A stretch of DNA of 64,000 bases from Sphingobacterium kitahiroshimense. GTDB lineage: Bacteria > Bacteroidota > Bacteroidia > Sphingobacteriales > Sphingobacteriaceae. Made by a program: the position numbers and the translations under genes. A model generated the notes under the pieces. That model searched no databases, was not told where the DNA came from, and was given only the letters and a program-made list of their open reading frames with translations. Shown here one piece after another: positions 33,218 through 42,506 of the stretch. Each line of letters opens with the position of its first letter. The stretch's first letter is position 1. The stretch lies in contig NZ_JAOQNK010000001.1 in NCBI RefSeq assembly GCF_025961315.1, forward strand, positions 6,076,001 through 6,140,000, read 5' to 3'.

Positions 33218-34261
33218 ATGCGAAAGTTATTTCAAAATAATCTTGGACTAAGATCTATAGTGCTGTACATTTTGATATGTATACTCGTTGTAGCTATCAG
33301 TGTTGTTTTTCTTCAATATCATAAACTCATAATTGTAAATGCTTTAGATAAAGCTTCTATAAATGGGACTTATATTCTTTACTCTTTGCTTGTAATAAGT
33401 TCATTAACTCTTGTAACGACATTTTTTGTTTCTCCCATATTCTTTTTTGAATATCTACAAAAGGAAAATGTTGATTATGTTTTAGTGAAATTGTTACCCT
33501 ATTTGCCTATGGTTAGTGTATTTTGTGTATATTTTCTTTTATTTGGACCTGGCTATAATGAATTTACTAGTGAGGATAAGTGGAGTTTGATAGATACTGT
33601 TTATATAATATTGTCTGGAGTCACTGTATTGATTGCTGGTGTTATTGTTTTACATTTTATAAAAGGTTTTCAGTCTATTTTTAAAAATGCGATGGTTTTT
33701 GCCTATAACCAAAGTTATGGTAAAGCTGGAGATCAGTTTAGTTTAGATGATTTTAGAAAGCTTCCAATAAAAGAAAATGAAGAGCCAAAGTGTGAGGAAA
33801 ATCCAAATGATGAATTGATTAAAAGAGTTGAGAAGTTAATTAATTCTACAGAAGAGTTGGAAGTTGAACCCATTGGAGATGTTAATTTTAATATCGTAAT
33901 TTATGTTTACGGTGATGGTTTTGATTACTGTTTATTAGATTCCGGACTGGATATTCCGTTTATCTTTGGTGATGAAAATCCGGAAATAGTATTAGCAGAG
34001 TGTCACTTTTTACATATTAATATAGCTTTATATTTTAGGATAGATCAAGTGTATATTTTTAACTTTGAAGATAATTATGTTGTTTTAAATCCCGCCATCG
34101 ATCGAAATTTACATAATATTAGAAGTAAGCGTGTGAATGAAAAACTAAATAGTTATCGTGTTAAAGGTAAACCTTCTGGTTATTTTCATATACATCCAAG
34201 TCTAGGTGATAAACTTCGTATAATTGTAGATGGATATGCAAATAAGCGTTTCAATCACTAA
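33218..34261 (+). CDS. Membrane protein with cytoplasmic C-terminal domain (LytTR-like at best)
   Basis: A 347-residue protein not recognised by a firm domain. The first half has four hydrophobic segments (about 15-35, 50-70, 88-108, 128-150), with an acidic linker after them (about 185-225). The second half includes VYIFNFEDNYVVLNP and YFHIHPSLGDKLRII, whose spacing recalls a LytTR DNA-binding domain (I.YI...GNYV...L, then F.RIHRS). That is only weak resemblance and could be misleading. Codon use is AT-rich like the region. There is no partner kinase or operon. Confidence 0.6.
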   Translation: MRKLFQNNLGLRSIVLYILICILVVAISVVFLQYHKLIIVNALDKASINGTYILYSLLVISSLTLVTTFFVSPIFFFEYLQKENVDYVLVKLLPYLPMVSVFCVYFLLFGPGYNEFTSEDKWSLIDTVYIILSGVTVLIAGVIVLHFIKGFQSIFKNAMVFAYNQSYGKAGDQFSLDDFRKLPIKENEEPKCEENPNDELIKRVEKLINSTEELEVEPIGDVNFNIVIYVYGDGFDYCLLDSGLDIPFIFGDENPEIVLAECHFLHINIALYFRIDQVYIFNFEDNYVVLNPAIDRNLHNIRSKRVNEKLNSYRVKGKPSGYFHIHPSLGDKLRIIVDGYANKRFNH

Positions 34262-34578
34262 TATTTGTCATTCAATTTTGTCGGATAATTATTTTTCATC
34301 CTTCTTATTCGTTTTAAAATAGCTATTGTTCTTTTTGTCATAAATTTTATGATATAAAAATAATCATCAACATATATTAAATTAATGGTTTCTTGTAATA
34401 AATTACGATTGATATAGTTTTTCATTATTGTACTGGGGAAGAGGTTTGAAAGGATTTTATTTTTATATTTTTTAGGAGTTATGAGTTTAGTTCACTAACT
34501 TCATTATTGAAAAAAATGATTTATTGAACCAATATTCTGAAGCAAACATGCTTTTGGGATAGACCTAAACTTGCTCTA
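34262..34578. other. Intergenic 317 bases upstream of the GntP operon
   Basis: AT-rich, no gene. It must hold the promoter of the D-amino-acid operon, but I see no clean consensus pair and no convincing palindrome. Confidence 0.4.
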
Positions 34579-35907
34579 ATGATCTTGACCGTCATTGTAT
34601 TAAGCTTGTTTTTGCTAATTGTTCTTATTACACAGGCAAAAATAAATGCTTTTCTATCTTTTTTAATAGTTTCTGTTATTTCTGGAATTTTGCTAGGCAT
34701 GCCTTTGGAGAGTCTTATTCTCGCTATTGAAAAAGGTATTGGCTCAGTAATGGGAAGCCTCATGTTAATTTTGGTACTAGGTGCTATGCTAGGGAAAATT
34801 GTTGCAGATAGTGGAGCCGCCGAGCGTATAGCGAAAGTCATGGTACGATTAATGGGAGAAAAGTATATCCAATGGGGTTTGATGCTGACTGGTTTTATAG
34901 TCGGAATCCCTCTTTTTTATGGAGTAGGATTTGTCCTGTTAGTGCCACTGATATTTTCAATATCCTATCGCTATAAACTTCCTGCCGTATATATTGGTCT
35001 TCCTATGCTTGCCGCATTATCAGTGACACATGGATTTATACCCCCGCATCCTTCTCCTGTGGCACTAGTGGCATTATTTCATGCCGATATGGGAGTAACA
35101 TTGATTTACGGGCTTCTAGTTGCAACTCCTGCAATAATTATAGGAGGTCCTATTTTTGGAATGACACTACGAAATATAAGACCAAAGCACGAACTGTTTT
35201 TTAAACCGGTTGGTACTGAAGTAGGTAGTGACTATAGTGTGCCCAGTGCATGTATTAGTTTTTTAGCCTCGCTATTTCCAGTTTTTTTATTGATTATCGG
35301 TACAGTTCTTCCTTATGTAATTGATACGGGTAATGAAAAATTATTGTCTTGGGTGAAATTCATTTCAAATCCAACCCTAGTTATGTTACTGGCTATTTTA
35401 TTTGCAGGATATAGCTTGGGCATAAAACAGGGGCGAAGTATCAAGTCAATTATGGAGATCTTTGATGGAGCTGTGAGAGATATAGCAATGATTTTATTTA
35501 TTATTGCAGGCTCAGGTGTATTCAAACAAGTAATGGAAGATAGTGGGGTCAGTTTGGCACTCGCTAATTATTTACAGACCTTACCCATTCATCCATTGGT
35601 TTTAGCGTGGTTGATAACTGCTGTGATACGAGGATGTATCGGTTCTGCAACAGTGGCTGCGTTAACAGCGGCTGGTGTGTTATTGCCACTAGCTACAGGT
35701 GGGCATATTCATCCAAGTTTGATGGTTCTCGCAATTGGAGCAGGCAGTTTGATGTTTTCACATGTTAACGATGCTGGTTTTTGGCTATTTAAAGAATACT
35801 TTGGGTTGAGTGTAAAGGATACGCTTCTATCATGGTCAATCATGGAAGCTATTGTATCTGTTGTCGGTTTACTTGCTGTCCTAGCGTTGGATATGATTAT
35901 TACTTAA
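34579..35907 (+). CDS. GntP-family permease
   Basis: Inner-membrane symporter of 442 residues with about 12 helices, GntP/DsdX family. Characteristic segments are GILLGMPLESLILAIEKGIGSVMGSLMLILVLGAMLGK (start given at about residue 35), IVGIPLFYGVGFVLLVPLIF, GFIPPHPSPVALVALF (about 155) and VIRGCIGSATVAALTAAG. The family carries gluconate, other hydroxy acids, or D-serine (DsdX). Here the three genes directly behind it (RidA, a D-amino-acid PLP enzyme, an M19 dipeptidase) favour a D-amino acid or small peptide-derived substrate over gluconate. It opens the operon. Confidence 0.9.
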   Translation: MILTVIVLSLFLLIVLITQAKINAFLSFLIVSVISGILLGMPLESLILAIEKGIGSVMGSLMLILVLGAMLGKIVADSGAAERIAKVMVRLMGEKYIQWGLMLTGFIVGIPLFYGVGFVLLVPLIFSISYRYKLPAVYIGLPMLAALSVTHGFIPPHPSPVALVALFHADMGVTLIYGLLVATPAIIIGGPIFGMTLRNIRPKHELFFKPVGTEVGSDYSVPSACISFLASLFPVFLLIIGTVLPYVIDTGNEKLLSWVKFISNPTLVMLLAILFAGYSLGIKQGRSIKSIMEIFDGAVRDIAMILFIIAGSGVFKQVMEDSGVSLALANYLQTLPIHPLVLAWLITAVIRGCIGSATVAALTAAGVLLPLATGGHIHPSLMVLAIGAGSLMFSHVNDAGFWLFKEYFGLSVKDTLLSWSIMEAIVSVVGLLAVLALDMIIT

Positions 35908-35959
35908 AATTTAATTACCTTAAATAATTATTTGAATAACATAAAATATATAACATATT

Positions 35960-36436
35960 ATGAATTATAATGCAGACGAACAATTTGAAAAATTAGGTTT
36001 AACATTACCTCCGGCACCTGCACCTAAGGGTGTTTATAAACCTTTTGTAATTGATGGTAAATATCTCTATTTATCTGGTCATGGGCCTGTACAAGATGAT
36101 GCATCATTAATTATTGGTAGAATCGGTGCAAGCCTTAATCCTGAGGAAGGTAAACTTGCCGCAAGACAGGTTGGATTAACAATGCTTTCTACTATAAAAA
36201 CTAATCTAGGTAGCCTTAATCGTATAAAACGTGTAATCAAGGTGTTGGGAATGGTCAATTGTACTTCTGATTTTGAAGCGCATCCAGCTATTATTAATGG
36301 TTGCAGTGAATTGTTTGCTGCAGTTTGGGGAACTGAGAATGGAATCGGAACGCGTAGTGCGGTTGGATTTGGATCACTTCCGGATAATATTCCTGTAGAA
36401 ATAGAAGCTTTGTTTGAATTACATGAAACAGTATGA
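35960..36436 (+). CDS. RidA-family (YjgF/YER057c/UK114) protein
   Basis: A 158-residue member of the RidA family, which hydrolyses reactive enamine/imine intermediates such as 2-aminoacrylate. The C-terminal signature GTRSAVGFGSLPDNIPVEIEAL (given from about residue 128) contains the conserved Arg and Glu. The N-terminal part KPFVIDGKYLYLSGHGPVQD is normal. It is longer than E. coli RidA and resembles the Rid subgroup with an extended N-terminus. Its stop overlaps the next start (ATGA at 36433-36436), so it is translationally coupled to a PLP enzyme; this suggests it removes imines made by that enzyme. Confidence 0.88.
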   Translation: MNYNADEQFEKLGLTLPPAPAPKGVYKPFVIDGKYLYLSGHGPVQDDASLIIGRIGASLNPEEGKLAARQVGLTMLSTIKTNLGSLNRIKRVIKVLGMVNCTSDFEAHPAIINGCSELFAAVWGTENGIGTRSAVGFGSLPDNIPVEIEALFELHETV

Positions 36437-37542
36437 TTAAGCATTGGTATGAATTAAATGATGTTTCAGAAGTAGACTCTCCCGCACTCTTGGTTTATGA
36501 AGAGCGGGTTGTCGATAATATTCAAAAAGCTATTGAGATGGTAGGGGGCGATTGTAGCCGGATTCGCCCACATGTCAAAACAAATAAATCGACAGATGTC
36601 TGTATTGCTTTAAGGAAGGCGGGTATAAATCAATTTAAATGTGCGACTATTGCTGAAGCTGAAATTCTGGGAGATGTTGGAGCTAAAGACGTCCTATTGG
36701 CTTATCAGCCAACAGGTCCTAAGATTGAACGTCTGATTAAGCTTAAAAAACATTTTGGTAAAACCAATTATTCGTGCTTAATCGATCATAATGAGAGCGC
36801 TAGGGCATTAAATAGGGCATGTGTTTTAGCAGACTGCTCTATGGATGTGTATATTGATGTAAATATTGGGATGAATAGGACAGGGGTAGCATTGGAAGAG
36901 GTCGAGAAGTTAGCCGTGACCATACTGTCACTTCCAGGGCTTCGTTTGATGGGGGTACATGGATATGATGGTCATATCCATGACTCTGATCTCAAAATCA
37001 GAGAAGAACAAAGTGCTATATCATATGCATTATTAAGTAAAGCACATTTATTATTAAACCAATTATGTAGCTCAATATCAAGGATGATTATCGGAGGTTC
37101 ACCTTCTTTTACTTTTCACGCAGATAGAACTGATGTGATTTGTAGTCCAGGGACGTTTGTATTTTGGGACTATGGTTATGGAGAAACTCTAAAAGAGCAA
37201 CCTTTTGATTATGCGGCATTACTGTTAACCCGTGTTATAAGTATTGTTGATCAGCATCATATTTGTTTGGATTTGGGATATAAAGCTGTCGCAAGTGAAT
37301 CAGCTTTACCGCGTGTCAAATTTTTAGATCAACCCGATCTTGAAGTCGTAAGCCAAAGTGAAGAACATATGGTCGTAAAGGTTCCAAATGCACAAGTATA
37401 CGAAATAGGTGCAGCTTTCTATGCTGTACCAAAGCATATATGTCCAACTGTGGCATTGTACGAAAAATTGGTGGTCATCACTGATGGAGAGGTCGATAAT
37501 TATTGGTATGTTACTGCTAGAGATAGAAAGATTAATTTCTAA
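36433..37542 (+). CDS. D-serine dehydratase / D-threonine aldolase-like PLP enzyme (DSD1 family)
   Basis: A 369-residue fold-type III PLP enzyme: an alanine-racemase-like N-terminal barrel with the Schiff-base Lys in RIRPHVKTNKSTD (about residue 50), and the C-terminal D-serine-dehydratase-like domain. PKHICPTVALYEKL near residue 335 supplies the His and Cys that bind the metal in this family. Members either cleave D-threonine-type beta-hydroxy amino acids or dehydrate D-serine to pyruvate via 2-aminoacrylate. The coupled RidA gene favours the second reaction. Start overlaps the RidA stop by 4 bases; the dipeptidase gene follows after 3 bases. Confidence 0.87.
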   Translation: MIKHWYELNDVSEVDSPALLVYEERVVDNIQKAIEMVGGDCSRIRPHVKTNKSTDVCIALRKAGINQFKCATIAEAEILGDVGAKDVLLAYQPTGPKIERLIKLKKHFGKTNYSCLIDHNESARALNRACVLADCSMDVYIDVNIGMNRTGVALEEVEKLAVTILSLPGLRLMGVHGYDGHIHDSDLKIREEQSAISYALLSKAHLLLNQLCSSISRMIIGGSPSFTFHADRTDVICSPGTFVFWDYGYGETLKEQPFDYAALLLTRVISIVDQHHICLDLGYKAVASESALPRVKFLDQPDLEVVSQSEEHMVVKVPNAQVYEIGAAFYAVPKHICPTVALYEKLVVITDGEVDNYWYVTARDRKINF

Positions 37543-37545
37543 AGG

Positions 37546-38625
37546 ATGAAAAAACAAAGATTGATTTTTGATGCGCATTTAGATCTTAGTATGAATGCAA
37601 TGGAATGGAATCGGGATTTAAGACTTCCGATTGCTGAACTAAATAGTAGAGAGCAGGGGATGGACGATAAACCTGATCGTGGAAATGCAACAGTCTCTTT
37701 TGGTGAACTGAAAAGGGGGAATATTGGCCTAGTTGTCGCTACTCAAATTGCAAGATACGTGGAGAAGGAAAGCTCTTTGCCTGGTTGGTATTCTCCAGAA
37801 CAAGCTTGGGCACAAACACAAGGGCAATTAGCTTGGTATAGAGCAATGGAAAAGGATGGGTACATGCGCATGATCAAAACTAAAACGGATTTAGAAGAGC
37901 ATATCATTCTTTGGAATGATGAGACCAATAAATCAAATAAACCAATCGGTTTTCTGCTAAGTTTAGAAGGAGCTGATTCTTTAATTGATTTATCTTATCT
38001 CGAATATGCTTATGAGCAGGGATTACGTGCGGTTGGGCCAGCTCATTATGGGCCAGGAAGGTATGCGAATGGTACGGACTCAAATGGGAGACTAAATGCA
38101 AAGGGAATAGCGTTATTAAGGGAGATGGAACGCCTTAATGTTATTTTAGATGTAACTCATCTTAATGATGATGCTTTTTGGGATGCTATGGATGGATTTA
38201 ATGGTCCAATATGGGCTAGTCACAACAACTGTCGCGCACTTGTCGACCATAACAGACAATTTAGCGATGATATGATCAAAATCTTGATTTCGAAAAAAGC
38301 AGTAATTGGGGTGGCATTAGATGCCTGGATGATGGTTCCCAGATGGGTAAGAGGCGTATCTGACCCTAAGACAATGAATTGTTCATTAGAGGTTATGGCC
38401 AATCATATTGACCATATCTGTCAATTGGCCGGTAATACAAATCATGTCGGTGTAGGAAGTGATCTTGACGGCGCTTTTGGTAAAGAACAATGTCCATATG
38501 ACCTGAAAACTATTGCTGATATTCAGTTGGTTTTTGATATATTGTCACAAAGGGGATATGGTGAGGATGCTTTAGATAAAATAGCACATTCGAATTGGAT
38601 TAATTTTTTGCGAAATTGCTTATAA
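37546..38625 (+). CDS. M19 membrane dipeptidase-like amidohydrolase
   Basis: A 359-residue peptidase family M19 (renal dipeptidase) protein. Metal-binding motifs: FDAHLDLSM (HxD, about residue 8), LSLEGADSLID with the bridging Glu (about 142), DVTHLND and ASHNNCRALVDHNRQF (about 200-235), and VGVGSDLDGAFG with Asp (about 305). Family members hydrolyse dipeptides and accept D-residues in the C-terminal position. No signal peptide is evident, so it is cytoplasmic. Coupling (3 bases) to a D-amino-acid PLP enzyme suggests it frees a D-amino acid from an imported L,D-dipeptide. Confidence 0.88.
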   Translation: MKKQRLIFDAHLDLSMNAMEWNRDLRLPIAELNSREQGMDDKPDRGNATVSFGELKRGNIGLVVATQIARYVEKESSLPGWYSPEQAWAQTQGQLAWYRAMEKDGYMRMIKTKTDLEEHIILWNDETNKSNKPIGFLLSLEGADSLIDLSYLEYAYEQGLRAVGPAHYGPGRYANGTDSNGRLNAKGIALLREMERLNVILDVTHLNDDAFWDAMDGFNGPIWASHNNCRALVDHNRQFSDDMIKILISKKAVIGVALDAWMMVPRWVRGVSDPKTMNCSLEVMANHIDHICQLAGNTNHVGVGSDLDGAFGKEQCPYDLKTIADIQLVFDILSQRGYGEDALDKIAHSNWINFLRNCL

Positions 38626-38833
38626 ATGGTCCGTTTTTAGCGAATACGTGTTTTATACTTACCATACAATCGTTATAATTTGAATGATATTTCTCTGCAG
38701 AAGGTACTTCTAAATAATTAAAAATAAGATTTTTATAAATTTTAATAATCTTTTGTGCTTAAATTGTATAACAATGTGATCATTGATGTGTTTTATAAAA
38801 AGAATTTATTAGTCACTTTTATTGTTGATATGT

Positions 38834-40312
38834 ATGTATAAACCCGTTCAAGTTAATCGGAAAGATATTTATTTTAGGCCAGATACCAAACGTGTCCTTG
38901 CTCGTTTTTTTTCATTAGGTGATGAACGTTCCATTAAAGTAATTCATCGGGTGCTACAATTATCGGATGAAAAACAAAAGGAAGTTTTTGGACAGGTTTT
39001 ACGAAGTTATTCTCAGCGGCACCGCAGTATTGTGAAGGTGTTTGAGCGTAATTTTGATCGCATAAGACATCTATTGGAAAGATTAGAAATGCCGACGGAT
39101 AAAATATCGATGACAGCTAAATTATTAATTGGTTCTTACTTTACGATGGAATATTCCATCGAATCGGCAGCTTTATTTAATCCATCTATTGTTGAGCATC
39201 CAGATCAGAGCGAGCTTTATAAAGGGGAGAAGAGGGTTATTATCAGTTTTAGAGCAACCGGTGAGGGGCATGTATCTTCGATAGTATTCCGCTCTGGTTA
39301 TATTGATACGGAGAATAATATTCATCTAGATGTTGTGGGAACATTGCTGGACAAGCCTATCAATATTAAGAATCATCGGTATAATAAAAATAGCTTCATT
39401 TCTAAATTGGTTGAGTTGCATCCAAAAGATGCGACGGCTATGCAAAAGCTTAGCGAAAATCTAACAGAAACATTTACATATGAGGAGCTGAAGAGATATG
39501 TGGAGGGAATACGTGCTGAAATAGAGCATACAGAGGATAATGATAGTATATTGAAGCAAGCGATATGGCTCGCTTCATCGCATTATGAGATGACTTTCTC
39601 TTTGGATACTTCAATATCTGAAAGGGTTATTTTTCCAATTTCTGATACTGAAAAAAGGGGGATTGAAGATGCGAGATTTGTTCGTTTTATAACACCTAAG
39701 GGAGAGGTTATCTATTATGCAACTTATACTGCATATGACGGATTTAGTATTTTACCAAAACTATTGACAACTAAGGATTTTTATCATTTTACAGTCAAGC
39801 CCATCCATGGAGAAATTGCAAATAAAGGTGCTGCGATTTTTCCGCGAAAGATCAAAGGGAAATATGCTATGCTATGTCGTATTGATGGTGAAAATAATTA
39901 TATCGCCTATTCCGATTATATCAACATTTGGAATGAAGCTATTCATTTGGTGCAAGAACCTGAAAGTCCATATGAGTTTATACAGATCGGAAACTGCGGT
40001 TCCCCAATTGAAACCGCAGCCGGATGGTTAATTATTACACACTCTGTTGGCCCTATGCGCGAGTATTCAATTGGGGCTTCATTATTAGATTTGGAAAATC
40101 CACATATAGAAATAGGACGCCTTAGTCTCCCTATTTTAACTCCTAATGATATGGAAAGAGAAGGGTATGTGCCAAATGTTGTCTATTCATGTGGAGCTAT
40201 TGTTCATAATGATCAGTTAATTATGCCTTACGCCATGTCGGACTATGCATCGACTTATGCGACCATTAACTTGAATGAGTTGATTCAGGCTATTCTTCAA
40301 CCTGAAATTTGA
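38834..40312 (+). CDS. GH130-family glycoside phosphorylase
   Basis: Glycoside hydrolase family 130 protein of 492 residues, a five-bladed propeller that cleaves beta-mannosides by phosphorolysis (mannosyl-glucose or mannooligosaccharide type). Motifs: SAALFNPSIVEHPDQ, IISFRATGEGHVSSIVFRSG, GIEDARFVRFITPKGE with the catalytic-site Asp (about 275) and YATYTAYDGFSI. The N-terminal helical extension (1-100) is longer than in the smallest members. ATG 38834 is chosen over TTG 38822. The gene ends inside the convergent glycosyltransferase-fusion gene, with a 23-base overlap (40290-40312), and the pair probably shares a beta-mannoside or related glycan. Confidence 0.88.
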   Translation: MYKPVQVNRKDIYFRPDTKRVLARFFSLGDERSIKVIHRVLQLSDEKQKEVFGQVLRSYSQRHRSIVKVFERNFDRIRHLLERLEMPTDKISMTAKLLIGSYFTMEYSIESAALFNPSIVEHPDQSELYKGEKRVIISFRATGEGHVSSIVFRSGYIDTENNIHLDVVGTLLDKPINIKNHRYNKNSFISKLVELHPKDATAMQKLSENLTETFTYEELKRYVEGIRAEIEHTEDNDSILKQAIWLASSHYEMTFSLDTSISERVIFPISDTEKRGIEDARFVRFITPKGEVIYYATYTAYDGFSILPKLLTTKDFYHFTVKPIHGEIANKGAAIFPRKIKGKYAMLCRIDGENNYIAYSDYINIWNEAIHLVQEPESPYEFIQIGNCGSPIETAAGWLIITHSVGPMREYSIGASLLDLENPHIEIGRLSLPILTPNDMEREGYVPNVVYSCGAIVHNDQLIMPYAMSDYASTYATINLNELIQAILQPEI

Positions 40313-42506
40313 TTTTTAAAGACTTATAAACAGTTAAGTAGGCTATAAAATAACATAACGTGCTTTCTGCTCCTTGATTGCGGTTAATGCCATAAGTTTC
40401 TAACCCATCACAGCATCCTTTGGTGCTGTGGTCATATAGCGGGAGCTTAAGGTCATTTTCGCCTAAAAACCATTCAAAAGATCGAATCATTTTTTCAAAA
40501 TATTCTTCATTTTTAGTGATTTCAAATACCTCCCTAAATAAAAGTACTGTGGCTGTAACATCAATGGGCTGTTGCCCGAATTTGCTTATATTTTGATTTT
40601 GTTTTGCCCATTTTTGATTGCCAATAATAGATAAAAACCCATTTTGCATAATGATATTTTCGAGAAAATAAAAGCTTGAAAATCCTATTTTTCTAAGTTT
40701 ATCATCATTTAAATATTTGGTTGACATGAGTATTGCCAGTGGGATAATCGCATTGTCATATGCCAGAACTGGTTCAAACCATTTCCACTCATCATCAGCA
40801 CTGGAATCATATTCATGTACTAATTTAAAAGCCAGTTTACGGAGTAACTCTGTGACTCTTTCATCATTTGGCTGTTGTTTTAGATATTCAGCAATACCCA
40901 TCATAGTATAAGCGATAGCACGTATAGATTTTAAATTTTCAAAGTGTGGCATAGCTTTAAAAAACATATTTGATCCTAACTGATAGAAGTCAACAAAAGG
41001 TGCTGTATTAAATAGATATCCCAATGCCCATATAGCCCTACCAAAAGAATCTTCAGATCCGACTTCTTCTAAAAATTCATTCTGAAAATTCATGAAGTTA
41101 TGAAATAATCCGTCCTCTCTTTGAGCATAGTAAATGTAATTAAGATAGGTCGAGATTCTCTTTCTAGTATCCTTTTCTCCAAAGGCTTCATATTGCATCA
41201 GGCTAACCAATAGCGCTCTAGCGTTGTCATCCAAACAGTATCCTTCTCGATAGTTGGGTGTTGCAAATGTGGCATGTTGAATAATTCCTACATAATTTGT
41301 CAATCGATCAAGATGATCCCATCTGAATTTTGGAAAACGCTCTAACATCGTTATTTTTATATCGGTGTCGAGATTTACTTGTGTAGAGGAGAGCTTTTGG
41401 AGTAACTTGACATAAGATCCGCCTAATTTGTTCCAAGTCATTTTTTCACCATGATGGCGAGCCCTACTTCTAAGTTCTTCTAGTTTTTTAGGGTTATCAA
41501 ATAGGTCAATGAGAATATTTTTTAATTCTTTATGATTTTTAAAATCAAATAAAATGCCTCTTCCATCTGCCAATAAATCTTTCGCATGCCAATAGGGAGT
41601 AGATAATACAGCCGCTCCAGCCCCTACAGCAAATGATAATGTTCCACTCGTAATCTGAGCTTCATTAATATAGGGAGTAATATAGATATCACATGCTGTT
41701 AAGTAGGTGGTTAGGGTTTCGTTACTGACAAAATCATTGACAAAAATGATGTTGTTTTCCAAGCCCATTTGTTTTATTAAGGCAGTTAGATACTCCCGAT
41801 ATTCTTCGCCAGATTCCAATAAAACGTTTGGATGCGTTTTTCCTACAATAAGGTAAACAGTATTAGGATATTCTTGTACGACCTTTGGAAGTGCATGTAT
41901 AACTGTTTCAATTCCTTTGTTACGAGCTATAAAACCAAAAGTAAGGATGATGCGTCTATCTGTCAACTGTAGTTTTTCTTTTGCATCGTTCTGTTGGTAA
42001 TCAAAGGCTGGAACTCCATGAGGTATTAAACGTATTTTGTTTTCATGTACATGATATATTTTTTGGAGAAGTCCAATTGCATAGGAACTCATGACTACTA
42101 TGATAGAAGCTCTTTTTGCAATTTCAATCAATATTGCTCTTTCATCAATATTTGGTTTTTCTAATATAGTATGTAAGTTGACCAATAAGGGCATATGAAG
42201 TAAATTGATCAAAGAGAGTATGTAAACACCGCTATTCCCTCCAAAAATACCATATTCATGTTCCAGCACTACACAATCATATTTATTCTCGTTAATAAAA
42301 TTGGCCGCTTGGATATAATCTAATTGCTGTTGGGGGTTAATTTCGAAAACAACTTCCTCATTATAAGAATAAGATCGGTCTGAAAGAGCAATAATATGTT
42401 GGGTAATAGTTGAATCCTGATGGTCTATGGATTGTAGTAAATCATTGGTAAAAGTTGCTATTCCACATTGTTTTGGCAAATAAGTACTGATGTAGGCTAT
42501 TTTCAT
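40290..42506 (-). CDS. GT4 glycosyltransferase fused to an alpha/alpha-toroid domain
   Basis: A 738-residue fusion. N-terminal half (about 1-370): GT-B glycosyltransferase family 4, with ISTYLPKQCGIATFTNDL at the start, VLEHEYGIFGGNSGVYIL, FGFIARNKGIETVIHALPKV, and the donor-binding region ITPYINEAQITSGTLSFAVG. C-terminal half (about 390-735): a six-hairpin toroid with repeats such as GYCLDDNARALLVSLMQYEA, SEDSFGRAIWALGYLF and KGCCDGLETYGINRNQGAES, like glycosidase or lyase barrels. The GT half would build, the toroid may bind or trim, a glycan. Convergent with the GH130 gene and overlapping it by 23 bases. Confidence 0.82.
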   Translation of the reverse strand: MKIAYISTYLPKQCGIATFTNDLLQSIDHQDSTITQHIIALSDRSYSYNEEVVFEINPQQQLDYIQAANFINENKYDCVVLEHEYGIFGGNSGVYILSLINLLHMPLLVNLHTILEKPNIDERAILIEIAKRASIIVVMSSYAIGLLQKIYHVHENKIRLIPHGVPAFDYQQNDAKEKLQLTDRRIILTFGFIARNKGIETVIHALPKVVQEYPNTVYLIVGKTHPNVLLESGEEYREYLTALIKQMGLENNIIFVNDFVSNETLTTYLTACDIYITPYINEAQITSGTLSFAVGAGAAVLSTPYWHAKDLLADGRGILFDFKNHKELKNILIDLFDNPKKLEELRSRARHHGEKMTWNKLGGSYVKLLQKLSSTQVNLDTDIKITMLERFPKFRWDHLDRLTNYVGIIQHATFATPNYREGYCLDDNARALLVSLMQYEAFGEKDTRKRISTYLNYIYYAQREDGLFHNFMNFQNEFLEEVGSEDSFGRAIWALGYLFNTAPFVDFYQLGSNMFFKAMPHFENLKSIRAIAYTMMGIAEYLKQQPNDERVTELLRKLAFKLVHEYDSSADDEWKWFEPVLAYDNAIIPLAILMSTKYLNDDKLRKIGFSSFYFLENIIMQNGFLSIIGNQKWAKQNQNISKFGQQPIDVTATVLLFREVFEITKNEEYFEKMIRSFEWFLGENDLKLPLYDHSTKGCCDGLETYGINRNQGAESTLCYFIAYLTVYKSLKIKFQVEE

